Shown here in pieces: positions 30,702-39,411 of a stretch of 64,000 nucleotides of DNA. Location of the stretch: NCBI GenBank assembly GCA_964469215.1, contig CAYXYB010000016.1:1-64000 (forward strand), in the 5' to 3' direction. Below the pieces are notes generated by a model that was given only the letters and a program-made list of their open reading frames with translations, was not told the DNA's origin and searched no databases. The translations under genes and the position numbers were made by a program. This DNA is from SKPS01 sp964469215. Its GTDB lineage: Bacteria; Bacteroidota; Bacteroidia; Bacteroidales; SKPS01. Position 1 is the first letter of the stretch, and each line of letters opens with the position of its first letter.

Positions 30702-32446
30702 AGGAACTCTGTACCTCCCTCCGGGGGTGTCTTAACTGAGATATCCCCCTGATGGAACTGAACGGCATTTTTAACGATGGCAAGCCCAAGGCCTGTGCCG
30801 CCGTTGGTGCGTGCCCTGCCGGTATCCACCCGGTAGAAACGCTCAAATATGCGCGCGTGATGCTCTTCAGCAATGCCAGGCCCATTATCAGAGAAAGAAA
30901 TGTACACCTTATCTTCATCTTTGAAATACTCCCGGATCGTGATGAATATATTTTCACCACCGTAATTGAGAGAGTTCTCGAACAGGTTTTGGAAAATTGA
31001 ATAGATAAGTGCTTGATTGCCGTTAACGGCAATTGATATGTCAAGATCACATTCGATCCGGGCGTTGCGCTCCTTGATTTTGTGTTGCAGGTTCTCTATC
31101 ACATCCTTTACCACATCAACAAGGCTAACCAACTCTTTTCCAAGCATCGACGAGGCTTCTTCGATGCGGTTGAGCAGGGAGATATCGTGGATCATCTCAG
31201 ATAACCTTTCAACCTGTCCTGCAGCCTTACGGATGAAATGGCGCTGCTTTTCGTAATCGAGATCTGGTGTGCCAAGCAGGGTTTCGAGGTACCCTTTTAC
31301 AGAGCTCACCGGAGTGCGGAGCTCATGCGCTATATTGGAGGTCATCTGTTGTTTCATGATACGTTGCTGCACGCTGCGGGTAACGTCGGTAAGAGAGATC
31401 TCGTAACTATTGTCATGAAAGAGGATACACTGCACATCGAAGTACCTCATATTCTTTACTATTGAGAACCGCTTGACGGGGAGTTCGCTTCGGGAAGCTT
31501 CAGCGTCATGGATATACCGGTTGAAAAACTCTTGTGCCGGTTCAAACTCAGGCATAGCAAGACAATCGCATACATTACCCACAGTTTGGTCTGAGATGAG
31601 GTTGAGAAACTGCACAAAATGGTTGTTGGCCAGTTGCTTTTGATGATCGGGAGTAAAAATGGCAACACCTACCTGCGATAGATGCAGATGCTGGATCAGC
31701 TTCTCCTTCTCCTGCTGCAACTCATTATTGGTGCTCTGCAATCTGTTGTAAACATTAACGATCTCCTTTCCTATTACCCCCAACTCATTATCGGGAAAGC
31801 GTTCAATCTCTTCCACCTTCTCGCCTCTGGCCGCTTTAACTGAGAAGTTCTTAAGCCTGACGATTGCCTGTCCGATACGATCAGAGACATAAAGGAGAAG
31901 AACGCTGGTGAAAAGGAACGCCAGTATTATAAAATAGAGGAACAGGTTCCTGCTGCTCAGGAATTCAGAAACGCTGATATCATATAACATCGCTGTACGC
32001 ACGAAATAGCTCTCGTATTTCCTGGCAAAATAATAGAAGTCCTGATTTGTTGACGTTGATAGCCTCACCTTCCGGCCAATTTCATCATCAGCTGCCATCT
32101 TTACCTCCGGCCTGTCAAGATGGTTATCCATATTTTGGAAGTCGCCCCTGTAGCTGTCGTACCAAACCTTACCGTTGCGTCCTATTATGGTCACCCTTAT
32201 CTCTTTACGGGGAAGAATTTTAACCAGACTATCGAGTTCAGCCTGCTGCAGCGGAAGTTTAAGACGGTTCTTTTGGATGAATGAATGTACAATCTCATTG
32301 TAGGTGTCCAGAACCAGCTCCAGCTCTTCAGTGCGTTGCTGCTTCTCATGGTGGTACTGAAACACCGTGATTACAAGCGCAAAAATGATGAAGATGGCCA
32401 GCATGTATAGATAAAGTTTCCTGCGGTATGATAGTTTTGCTGTCAT
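30683..32446 (-). CDS. phoR: PhoR-like sensor histidine kinase
   Basis: A 587-residue membrane kinase expected to autophosphorylate and pass phosphate to the adjacent response regulator. A TM helix (about 11-30) and a second (about 168-187) flank a periplasmic sensor region. They are followed by HAMP (about 190-240), a PAS-like region (about 250-355), a HisKA dimerisation domain with H374 in NIAHELRTP, and an HATPase domain with N-box NLFENSLNYG (about 487-496), SDNGPGI (519-525) and GTGLGLAI (550-557). It lies 28 bp downstream of the regulator gene, next to phoU-pst, which supports a phosphate role. The larger periplasmic loop, compared with E. coli PhoR, is usual for Gram-positive and Bacteroidota homologues. 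Assignment as PhoR rather than another EnvZ-type kinase rests on context. Confidence 0.85.
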   Translation of the reverse strand: MTAKLSYRRKLYLYMLAIFIIFALVITVFQYHHEKQQRTEELELVLDTYNEIVHSFIQKNRLKLPLQQAELDSLVKILPRKEIRVTIIGRNGKVWYDSYRGDFQNMDNHLDRPEVKMAADDEIGRKVRLSTSTNQDFYYFARKYESYFVRTAMLYDISVSEFLSSRNLFLYFIILAFLFTSVLLLYVSDRIGQAIVRLKNFSVKAARGEKVEEIERFPDNELGVIGKEIVNVYNRLQSTNNELQQEKEKLIQHLHLSQVGVAIFTPDHQKQLANNHFVQFLNLISDQTVGNVCDCLAMPEFEPAQEFFNRYIHDAEASRSELPVKRFSIVKNMRYFDVQCILFHDNSYEISLTDVTRSVQQRIMKQQMTSNIAHELRTPVSSVKGYLETLLGTPDLDYEKQRHFIRKAAGQVERLSEMIHDISLLNRIEEASSMLGKELVSLVDVVKDVIENLQHKIKERNARIECDLDISIAVNGNQALIYSIFQNLFENSLNYGGENIFITIREYFKDEDKVYISFSDNGPGIAEEHHARIFERFYRVDTGRARTNGGTGLGLAIVKNAVQFHQGDISVKTPPEGGTEFLFYLKR

Positions 32447-32474
32447 ATTTGAGTAATTTTTTCAGGTAAAACAT

Positions 32475-33164
32475 TTAAAATAACTGATCGGGCTCGAAAC
32501 GATAACCATATCCTGAGCGATTGACCAGCATCCTGCCATAGTCGCCCAGTTTCTTTCTTATCCTGGCAATGTGCACATCCACCGCTCTGTCACTCACCAC
32601 CACATCGTCACGCCAAACTGTATTCATGATGTCTTCGCGTGTGAAGATCCTGTCGGGGTGTGCTGCCAGCAATACCAATATCTCGAACTCGGTGCGTGTC
32701 AGGTTCACGATGACCCTGCTTATCAAAACATTCTTGGCCTTCATATCGATAATGAGGTCATTTACCACAATATTATCCTCTGCCTCTCCTTTGCTGCCTG
32801 AACGTTTGAGAACAGCTTTCACACGTGCAATCACCTCACGCACAGAGAAGGGTTTGGGTATGTAGTCGTCGGCACCTAGGCTGAAACCGGTTAACAGATC
32901 GTTCTCAGTATCACGTGCCGTAAGAAAAATCACCGGTGTAACCATATTCCGTTCCCTGCGGATCTTCTCGGCGAGCCTGAAACCTGACATCTTCCCCATC
33001 ATCACATCGAGCAGAAACACATCATAACGCTCCAGTTTATAAAGCAAAGCATCCTCCGCCGAGTTGGCAACATCAACAGAAAAACCTTCGTTCTCAAGAT
33101 TGAACTTCAGGATCTCACACAGATCCTCTTCGTCCTCAACAACCAATATTCTGTACTTTTTCAT
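32475..33164 (-). CDS. phoB: PhoB-like OmpR-family response regulator
   Basis: 229 residues. The receiver domain (1-120) has the acidic pair E10/D11, phosphoacceptor D53 in FLLDVMM, T82 and K104 (KPFS). A winged-helix DNA-binding domain (about 135-229) has LTRTEFEILVLLAAHPDRIFTRE and the AVDVHIARIRKKLGD recognition region. By family knowledge it is phosphorylated by its partner kinase and binds direct-repeat promoter boxes. It precedes the kinase gene and follows phoU on the same strand. Candidate target sites are the porin and pstS promoters described below. Confidence 0.87.
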   Translation of the reverse strand: MKKYRILVVEDEEDLCEILKFNLENEGFSVDVANSAEDALLYKLERYDVFLLDVMMGKMSGFRLAEKIRRERNMVTPVIFLTARDTENDLLTGFSLGADDYIPKPFSVREVIARVKAVLKRSGSKGEAEDNIVVNDLIIDMKAKNVLISRVIVNLTRTEFEILVLLAAHPDRIFTREDIMNTVWRDDVVVSDRAVDVHIARIRKKLGDYGRMLVNRSGYGYRFEPDQLF

Positions 33165-33207
33165 CTTTCTTTAAGGATTTTGATATTGCACAATAACCCT
33201 ACACATG

Positions 33208-33215
33208 CAAACTTA
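33208..33215 (-). promoter_or_regulatory. Candidate -7 box for the phoB-phoR pair
   Basis: On the minus strand this reads TAAGTTTG, an exact match to TAnnTTTG, about 44 nt before the regulator start. No TTG lies at the expected -33 distance and no TGTAA/ACCGG pair is present, so the pair may have a basal promoter separate from the Pho-controlled ones. Confidence 0.4.
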
Positions 33216-33250
33216 AATCATTATTTAATACTTTCGCCTTTTTATACATC

Positions 33251-33949
33251 TTAAATAGCATTAAGAGAGTCCGGGTCACGATGGCGCATATCTTCTCCCA
33301 ATTGAGTGAAGATTGCAGCTTCGGCGACATTGGTGGCATGATCGGCAATCCTCTCTATGCACGTTACTATACTCATCATGTCAATAAGGGTCGATAGCTC
33401 AGGATCAGCACGTAGTAACGGAAGTTCCTTCCTGACGAAGTTCTTTCTGAAATCATGGTGCAGTTGATCCACAGCATCATCATTACGAATAGTCCATATT
33501 GCGTAGTCAAGATCACTCTCGGTGAACGAGAAAAGTGCTTTCTCAACCATAGTGATCACAATCGAAAGCATGTCACCGAACGACTCCGAGAAGCGGCTGA
33601 AGAGAGCATGTTCATCTGGATTTCGCATCAGTTTGGCGGTTGAGATTGCCAGATCTCCTATCTTCTCAAGGTCAATGGATATCCGGTAGTATGAAATTAA
33701 CTGTCTCAATTCCCGCGCCATCGGGTTGAACAAGCCTATGGCCGCAATCACACGGTCGCTGATGAAAAGTTCATGCTCGTCGATGAGCTCCTCCTGATTC
33801 CACAATTGCTCAATTTGTTCATCGCTAAGCCTGTAAGGTTCTGTCAGTAATACTCCCTCCAGCAGCTTTAGCTGTTTAATGACAGCATATGTGCAGGCAT
33901 CAAATCTCTCTCTTATTGCCAGAAGATCCTCTTCTTTTCTCTGATTCAT
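33251..33949 (-). CDS. phoU: PhoU-family phosphate signalling/transport regulator
   Basis: A 232-residue all-helical cytoplasmic protein. It has two tandem three-helix PhoU repeats: the first includes AIGLFNPMARELRQLISYYRIS...DLEKIGDLAIS, the second ELPLLRADPELSTLIDMMSIVTCIERIADHATNVAE. The E/DxxxD metal-binding signatures are visible as EKIGD and ERIAD. It is known to link Pst transporter state to PhoR and restrain phosphate uptake. It lies 58 bp after pstB and 86 bp before the regulator gene, as expected for the Pho block. Length matches the family. Confidence 0.93.
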   Translation of the reverse strand: MNQRKEEDLLAIRERFDACTYAVIKQLKLLEGVLLTEPYRLSDEQIEQLWNQEELIDEHELFISDRVIAAIGLFNPMARELRQLISYYRISIDLEKIGDLAISTAKLMRNPDEHALFSRFSESFGDMLSIVITMVEKALFSFTESDLDYAIWTIRNDDAVDQLHHDFRKNFVRKELPLLRADPELSTLIDMMSIVTCIERIADHATNVAEAAIFTQLGEDMRHRDPDSLNAI

Positions 33950-34007
33950 TTTTATAATAATTTTATTGTCACGTTAGTAATTGTGTGTCTTAATCAACAA
34001 CCACTGA

Positions 34008-34856
34008 TTAACCAAATTTACCACTTATGTAATTCTCTGTTTTCTCATTTGCAGGATTTGTGAATATCTTTTTTGTCTCATCAAATTCCACCAGGTTTCC
34101 CACATAAAAAAAAGCGGTATAGTCACTCACCCTGGCAGCCTGCTGCATGTTGTGTGTTACAATGGCGATGGCGTATTTCTTTTTTAGCTCTTGAATCAGC
34201 TCTTCAATCTTTGATGAAGAAAGAGGGTCGAGTGAGCTGGTGGGTTCATCCATCAGAAGTACCTCAGGCTCTATGGCAAGAGCCCTTGCAATAGAGAGGC
34301 GTTGTTGCTGGCCGCCCGAAAGGCTTCCCCCTGGTGAGTTCAGGCGGTCTTTCACCTCGTCAAAGAGTGCAGCCTGGATTAACGCTTTTTCGCACACCTC
34401 TCCAAGGAGCTTACTGTTGCGGATCCCAACCAGTTTGAGGCCTGCCACCACATTGTTGTATATCGACATGGTCGGAAAAGGGGTTGGCTTCTGAAACACC
34501 ATACCGATTTTCCGGCGGATGGTGACGGGGTTCACCCTGGGGGCATAAATATCCTCTCCGTCGAGAAGTACCTGTCCGGTTACCACTGCTTCGCGGGTGA
34601 GGTCATGCATGCGGTTCAACGCCCTCAGAAAAGTGGTCTTGCCGCACCCTGACGGCCCGATAAAGGCGGTAACCTTCTCGTTGTAAACCGGCAATGAAAC
34701 CCCTTTTACACCTGTGTTTTTTCCATACATCACAGACAGGTTCCTCGTCTCCATCCGAACCGGGTGGGGATGGGAGATATCTCCTTTAACCATCAAGGAT
34801 GGGAAATGATCAGGGATTTCTGTTTTTCTTAATGACATCTGTTTAACTATATTCAT
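34008..34856 (-). CDS. pstB: Phosphate ABC transporter ATP-binding protein PstB
   Basis: 282 residues from the chosen start, which places the ATG 2 bp after the pstA stop; the frame stays open to 34958 but that would overlap pstA by 100 bp. Walker A is GPSGCGKTTFL, the ABC signature LSGGQQQRLSIARALA, Walker B VLLMDEPTSSLD, and the H-loop THNMQQA. It energises import of inorganic phosphate through PstA/PstC. About 30 residues before the core METRNLSV are poorly conserved-looking and a later Met (MSLRKTE) could also be the start. Confidence 0.95.
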   Translation of the reverse strand: MNIVKQMSLRKTEIPDHFPSLMVKGDISHPHPVRMETRNLSVMYGKNTGVKGVSLPVYNEKVTAFIGPSGCGKTTFLRALNRMHDLTREAVVTGQVLLDGEDIYAPRVNPVTIRRKIGMVFQKPTPFPTMSIYNNVVAGLKLVGIRNSKLLGEVCEKALIQAALFDEVKDRLNSPGGSLSGGQQQRLSIARALAIEPEVLLMDEPTSSLDPLSSSKIEELIQELKKKYAIAIVTHNMQQAARVSDYTAFFYVGNLVEFDETKKIFTNPANEKTENYISGKFG

Positions 34857-34858
34857 TG

Positions 34859-35731
34859 TTATGAATCTTTGTTTCGCGTTAATAATCTGGCGGTGACGAA
34901 TAGTAGGATCACAAACACCATCAGGACGATTCCTGCTGCCCACCCCATCGTGTGCCACTCTTTATAAGGGCTTATTGCGAGGCTGAAGAGGCGTTGCGGC
35001 AGTGTGTCGACGGGGCCCAGCAACATCCCTGACCAGTTTCTGGGCAGATAATTGTTTCCGAAAGAGGTGAACAACAGGGGTGCTGCTTCACCTGCGGCAC
35101 GTGCAAAGGCAATCAGCACACCGGTGACAAGGCCCTTTTTGGCAGCAGGTATCACTGTTGAGAGTACCACACGCCAGCGTGGGAGCCCTATCGCAAGACC
35201 TGCCTCTCTTATCGCCCATGGGATGATGCGCAATGCACTCTCGGTGGTACGGGCTACAATCGGTATCATCACAAATGCAAGAGCCACCGCTCCGGCAAAG
35301 CCGGAGAAGGTGCCCATGGGTTTTACAATCAGCACAAAAACCAGCATCCCCTTTAGGATGGCAGGCATGCCGTTAAGGGTGTCGTTCATGATGCGCAAAG
35401 GTGGATTGAGCTTGTGGTCGGGGTATTCCGAAAGCATGATGCCGGCACCAATGCCAACAGGAACAGCTATGATCAGAGCCAGGAAGTCAACCACAAGAGT
35501 GCCAAGCATGGTGTGAACAAGTCCGGTGGGACGACCCTGTATGGCACGGGCAGGCGAGCCAAGCTCCTGAATAAAAAAATCAATATTCAGAGCATTGAAC
35601 CCTTTGATTACTACATAACCGATAATGATCAGCAGTGGTGTCATTACAACCAGGGTGCTGATTACCAGCAGACTGTACATCATCCTGTCGTTGAGGCGGC
35701 GCTGACGTATCGTTTTGGTTCCTTCTATCAT
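34859..35731 (-). CDS. pstA: Phosphate ABC transporter permease PstA
   Basis: A 290-residue inner-membrane permease with six predicted TM helices. The cytoplasmic EAA-type loop is REAGLAIGLPRWRVVLSTVIPAAKKGLVTG. FARAAGEAAPLLFTSF is the typical PstA motif. It pairs with PstC to form the phosphate channel. It follows pstC by 53 bp and is nearly fused to pstB (2-bp gap), so translational coupling is likely. Confidence 0.94.
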   Translation of the reverse strand: MIEGTKTIRQRRLNDRMMYSLLVISTLVVMTPLLIIIGYVVIKGFNALNIDFFIQELGSPARAIQGRPTGLVHTMLGTLVVDFLALIIAVPVGIGAGIMLSEYPDHKLNPPLRIMNDTLNGMPAILKGMLVFVLIVKPMGTFSGFAGAVALAFVMIPIVARTTESALRIIPWAIREAGLAIGLPRWRVVLSTVIPAAKKGLVTGVLIAFARAAGEAAPLLFTSFGNNYLPRNWSGMLLGPVDTLPQRLFSLAISPYKEWHTMGWAAGIVLMVFVILLFVTARLLTRNKDS

Positions 35732-35784
35732 ATAGGATTGATTTATCTTGAGAAGCTTTAGTGTATGTTTAATTAGCCTGTTTG

Positions 35785-36786
35785 TCAGAGAATCTTACCC
35801 CCTGTAATTGATATTTTACGCGTTATATATGCTGCTATAAGATTCACAACGAGAGAGATGATAAAAAGCAAAAAGCCGATAGCCATGAGGCTGGATAGGT
35901 GCAGGTTGCCAACAGCTTCCCTGAACTCGTTAATGATTACCGAAGGCATTGTTGCAGCAGGTCCGAAGATTGTAAACGGGAAGTTATTCTTGTTTCCGAT
36001 GAGCATGGCTACAGCCATTGTTTCACCGATAGCTCTTCCCAGAGCCAGAATTGCTCCTGCCATTATTCCACCACGTGCATAAGGTATCACCGCCATACGT
36101 ATCACCTCCCAGCGTGTGGCACCCAGGCCATAGGCAGCCTCACGCTGCTCTTTGGGAACCTGCTTCATGGCATCCTTTGCCAGAGCAGTAATAAACGGGA
36201 TGATCATCAATGCCAGAATAATAGTGGCAGTCATCATCCCGTAGCCAATAGGGTTGCCAAGGACAGGCGCAAGCGCAGGAACATTCTCCGTTGACCATGT
36301 CCATAATGGCATGTAAAACTTCTCACGCATCCACGGGGCAAAGACAAAGATCCCCCATATACCCACCACCACACTCGGAATAGCTGCAATAAGATTTACA
36401 AGGTTCTCAATAACACCTCCAAGCCACTTCGGAGCATACTCTGCAAGAAAAATTGCTATAGCCAATGCAGGGAAGAAGGCAATTGCCAATGCTCCCAAGC
36501 TGGTTATCATCGTGCCCAAAAGAAAAGGGAGTGCACCAAATTTGAACTGAACACCAGGATCCCAGATGCTGCTCCTTATAAAACCCCAGAAACCAAACTC
36601 ACTGATTGCCATACTCCCTTCATCATAAAGCACCAAAGCCATACCTATTGCCAGAGCCATGATGCTAAGGCCAAGAAATACTGCAACCACAAGAAAAATA
36701 CGGTCCCCTAACCACCGGTAAACAGCTTTGAGCGGGATTGAAGAGATGTTTCCCGTCAAAGCCTTTTCGTCATTGTTCATGATCAT
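35785..36786 (-). CDS. pstC: Phosphate ABC transporter permease PstC
   Basis: A 333-residue permease with an N-terminal cytoplasmic tail, a first TM helix near 30-55, and a core with the EAA loop KEQREAAYGLGATRWEVIRM and the LGRAIGETMAVAMLIGN motif characteristic of PstC. It forms the membrane channel with PstA. It lies downstream of pstS after a terminator-like hairpin, so its expression is probably lower than that of the binding protein. ATG at 36786 fits the family; the tail MIMNNDEKAL could start at either Met. Confidence 0.94.
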   Translation of the reverse strand: MIMNNDEKALTGNISSIPLKAVYRWLGDRIFLVVAVFLGLSIMALAIGMALVLYDEGSMAISEFGFWGFIRSSIWDPGVQFKFGALPFLLGTMITSLGALAIAFFPALAIAIFLAEYAPKWLGGVIENLVNLIAAIPSVVVGIWGIFVFAPWMREKFYMPLWTWSTENVPALAPVLGNPIGYGMMTATIILALMIIPFITALAKDAMKQVPKEQREAAYGLGATRWEVIRMAVIPYARGGIMAGAILALGRAIGETMAVAMLIGNKNNFPFTIFGPAATMPSVIINEFREAVGNLHLSSLMAIGFLLFIISLVVNLIAAYITRKISITGGKIL

Positions 36787-36804
36787 TCCCTTTAATCAAC
36801 TCAT

Positions 36805-36842
36805 GAAAAAAATGGATGGAAGGGAATACTCCCATTCCATCC
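36805..36842 (-). terminator. Attenuating terminator between pstS and pstC
   Basis: On the minus strand the left arm GGATGGAATGGGA (36842-36830) and right arm (36825-36814) pair over 12 bp with one bulged base and a 4-nt loop. A run of seven T follows (36812-36806). This is a textbook rho-independent terminator placed after the pstS stop (36866) and before pstC (36786). Partial readthrough would give much PstS and less permease. Confidence 0.85.
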
Positions 36843-36865
36843 TTACAATTGAAGTTATGAATGGA

Positions 36866-38005
36866 TTAGATCAGTTTGTGCTTTTTAAGAATAGCTTCAC
36901 CAATGGCTTCACCTTCCCATTTAATCTGACGGATCATGGCTATGTTACGTTCTACAGCAGCTTCAGGAAGCCTGGCATATCCAAGTCCTTCTGAAAGCTC
37001 CTGTCCTTCTGTTATAGCCCATACCAGGAACTCTACCAGATCCAATGCCTGGAACCTGTTGGTGATGGCTTTGTTTTTATCAAGGTTTTCATGAACCAGC
37101 ATCCATGCAAATCCGGCAATCGGATAACCTTTGGGAGCAGGAGTGTTGGTGAAAAGTATACGGGTATCATCGGGGAGGTCAATGTCGGCAGCAGCCGTGG
37201 TAGCGGCAAAACTGGGATCGATGATGTTGTTGGAAGAGTTGATGATTTTAGCGTAGGTCATGTTGTTTATAAGAGCGTATGACAGGCTGTTATATCCGAT
37301 TGCACCTGGACTGTTCATCACTGCACCTGCAACACCTTCGTTGCCATTGCCACCCACACCCACAGGCCAGCTAACACTGGTGCCGAAACCAACCTTCTCA
37401 GCCCACTCTGTAGAGATACGGGTCAGATAACTTGTCCAGATATTTGTAGTACCCGATCCATCGGAACGATGTACCACAGTGATGGGTAATGAGGGGAATT
37501 TTACACCGGGATTCAACTTGGCTATGCTGGAGTGATTCCAGTTTTTAATTCTGCCCATAAAGATCTCAACCAGAAGCTCTCCTGAAAACACAAGCCCTTT
37601 GCCGATACCGGGTAAATTATAAGTTGCAACCACATCGGCAAGGGTAATAGGCAGGTTGAAAGCCTTGCCACCCGTAGCCTGAAGTACCTCATCCATAATT
37701 TCGTCGCTGAGGAATGCTTCGGTCATCCCAAACATAATGGTTTGCTCACCAAATTGACGTATACCACCCCCGGAACCAATTGACTGGTAGTTTATGGTAA
37801 CCCTGCCGCTGGTGACATCCCTGTACTCGTCTGCCATGGCTGTAATCAGCGGAGATGGGAAAGAGGCACCCGCCCCAAGAAGATCAACGTTAGGACGCTC
37901 TTCTTCAGTTTCCTGTTTGGCACCACCGCCACAGGCTGCCATGAATATTACCATTCCCGACATAACGAGTACAATGAACGATTTGATAAAAGTGTTGTTT
38001 TTCAT
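36866..38005 (-). CDS. pstS: Phosphate-binding lipoprotein PstS
   Basis: 379 residues from the ATG at 38005, chosen because a lipoprotein signal follows directly (hydrophobic stretch then MAAC, with C25 as lipid attachment site); the open frame extends to 38059 with Lys-rich non-signal residues. Phosphate-ligand motifs are GAGASFPSPL, SIGSGGGIRQF and HRSDGSGTTNIWTSYL. It captures phosphate in the periplasm for PstCAB. It has its own Pho-type promoter upstream and a terminator downstream. It is the first gene of the pst operon after the porin. Confidence 0.94.
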   Translation of the reverse strand: MKNNTFIKSFIVLVMSGMVIFMAACGGGAKQETEEERPNVDLLGAGASFPSPLITAMADEYRDVTSGRVTINYQSIGSGGGIRQFGEQTIMFGMTEAFLSDEIMDEVLQATGGKAFNLPITLADVVATYNLPGIGKGLVFSGELLVEIFMGRIKNWNHSSIAKLNPGVKFPSLPITVVHRSDGSGTTNIWTSYLTRISTEWAEKVGFGTSVSWPVGVGGNGNEGVAGAVMNSPGAIGYNSLSYALINNMTYAKIINSSNNIIDPSFAATTAAADIDLPDDTRILFTNTPAPKGYPIAGFAWMLVHENLDKNKAITNRFQALDLVEFLVWAITEGQELSEGLGYARLPEAAVERNIAMIRQIKWEGEAIGEAILKKHKLI

Positions 38006-38056
38006 AATCTTGATTTTTGTTTTTGTTCTTTTTGATTTAATATTTTTTAACCGGTG

Positions 38057-38091
38057 CAATATTACCGGTGATATGTCAAGTTATTGTTACA
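38057..38091 (-). promoter_or_regulatory. Candidate Pho-regulated promoter of pstS
   Basis: Minus strand: TGTAA (38091-38087), 17 nt, ACCGG (38069-38065), then the -7-like TAATATTG (38064-38057), 52 nt before the pstS ATG. The porin promoter has the same three elements at identical spacing. A second ACCGGT lies at 38050-38055. Operator function for the PhoB-like regulator is inference. Confidence 0.6.
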
Positions 38092-38124
38092 AGGAATTTA
38101 AGATCAGGTTATTATTCGAAAAAT

Positions 38125-39252
38125 CTAGAAGTTAAACTGAACCCTGACCAGACCCACAACCGGAGTTTTATCTTCCAGCTTATCGGTGTTGATCACAATT
38201 ACGTTGGCCATAAAGCGTAGGCGTGAGGTTACATAGTAGTTCAGACCTACGGTCAGGTTGTTCTGGTTGCCACCTTTGTAAACCACTGTGTCCGCCACCC
38301 TGTCATTGAGATCCATCACACTGAAGCGGAGTGTCGCTTCCAGGGCACCTTTTTTCCCTTTGGGAGAAATACCACCGGGAAGGCCTTTGCTATACGAACG
38401 GGACTCGCCTGTCAGTACATAAGAGGCCTGCACATGGTACCCCCTGAAGGTTGGGTCGTTATTATCCTTACGGGATATTTCCATTTGAAGATACTCACCC
38501 TCAATGGATAAAGGACCATGTATATAGAGTAACTCCAGACCCGATTTCAGTGTGGATATGGCACCGGGAACCTTAACGTCGATAAAACGAACACTTCCAC
38601 CTTTGCTGTCACGGGTCTCAGGCCTGTCATTGAAACGAAGTTCCGGGTATCCCCAATGGTGCTGATAAACAATGGAAGCTCCTATGTGGAATTGCCCCTC
38701 GCCGAACTTAGGGAAGAAGGTTCCACGAAAACCGGCACCAAGCGGCATGTCAGTGGTCAACTTTTCCCGCTCACCCAGGCCACGGCCAAACACCATGCTT
38801 TCAAGACCGAAAGTAGACCTGAACCATGTGTACCCTATACCGATCTTACGTGCATCGGGAAACACATTGTTATCAGATGAACGCTCAAGGAAGGTGATGG
38901 AATTGGAGCTGGTGAGCTGGTTCAATCCCTGAGGTACCTTGTATTGACCTATCAATAAGGTACCACCGTTTGAGAATGATCTGCTGAGGCGTAAGTCTTT
39001 CGGATCTATTGTGCCATCAGCGAAATCAACCTCAATAAGACCACTCCAGTTATCATTCAGCTTCCCTGTCATACCCATACGTGCACTGCGGTTATTGAAA
39101 CCGTTGCTGAACATCTTCGCATCCTGAATGCCATAAATTCCGTCCATATGAAAACGCCCGCGAACCCTGAAATCCTGAGCATTCACAACGGGTGTTAAAA
39201 GAAGAAACATGGATATGGTTACCATAACTACTTTAAAAAACGGTTTTTTCAT
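38125..39252 (-). CDS. OprO/OprP-family (phosphate-selective) outer-membrane porin
   Basis: 375 residues. Signal peptide (about 1-25, ending VVNAQ) then an N-terminal segment FRVRGRFHMDGIYGIQDAKMFSNGFNNRSARMG typical of Porin_O_P proteins, alternating amphipathic beta-strands throughout, and a terminal aromatic (VRVQFNF) as expected for barrel assembly by BAM. Members of the family take up phosphate or polyphosphate across the outer membrane. Location directly upstream of pstS with a matching promoter supports phosphate uptake here. Specificity is inferred from context. Confidence 0.88.
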   Translation of the reverse strand: MKKPFFKVVMVTISMFLLLTPVVNAQDFRVRGRFHMDGIYGIQDAKMFSNGFNNRSARMGMTGKLNDNWSGLIEVDFADGTIDPKDLRLSRSFSNGGTLLIGQYKVPQGLNQLTSSNSITFLERSSDNNVFPDARKIGIGYTWFRSTFGLESMVFGRGLGEREKLTTDMPLGAGFRGTFFPKFGEGQFHIGASIVYQHHWGYPELRFNDRPETRDSKGGSVRFIDVKVPGAISTLKSGLELLYIHGPLSIEGEYLQMEISRKDNNDPTFRGYHVQASYVLTGESRSYSKGLPGGISPKGKKGALEATLRFSVMDLNDRVADTVVYKGGNQNNLTVGLNYYVTSRLRFMANVIVINTDKLEDKTPVVGLVRVQFNF

Positions 39253-39287
39253 TCTTATTAAGTTTTGGTTAGTAAAAAATAACGACG

Positions 39288-39322
39288 CAAAACTACCGGT
39301 ACAACGTTGCTTGAAAATTACA
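39288..39322 (-). promoter_or_regulatory. Candidate Pho-regulated promoter of the porin gene
   Basis: Minus strand: TGTAA (39322-39318), 17 nt, ACCGG (39300-39296), then TAGTTTTG (39295-39288), an exact TAnnTTTG -7 box, 36 nt before the ATG. A further CGTAA at 39333-39329 lies exactly 11 bp upstream of TGTAA, echoing the 11-bp periodicity of PhoB boxes in proteobacteria. Confidence 0.62.
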
Positions 39323-39349
39323 GAAGTGTTACGAAATTGTGAAGGTTGA

Positions 39350-39405
39350 AGTGGCTCGCTCAGCTGACCGAATCCTTGAAGCTAACGCCAGCGGGTCTGA
39401 ACCCT
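39350..39405. repeat. Degenerate intergenic repeat downstream of dprA
   Basis: This segment contains GGCTCGCTCA and CGCCAGCGGGTCTGAAC (39386-39402), close to CGCCAGCGAGCCTGAAC at 21213-21229. It appears to be another member of the GC-rich repeat that fills the spacers of the giant-gene array. No gene or clear hairpin with a T-run was seen. Confidence 0.4.
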
Positions 39406-39411
39406 CATTCA

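Noticed and set aside
38050..38069. ACCGGT-N8-ACCGGT as a transcription terminator between the porin gene and pstS
   Set aside because: The 6-bp stem is weak and no T-run follows; the element is better explained as part of the pstS promoter.
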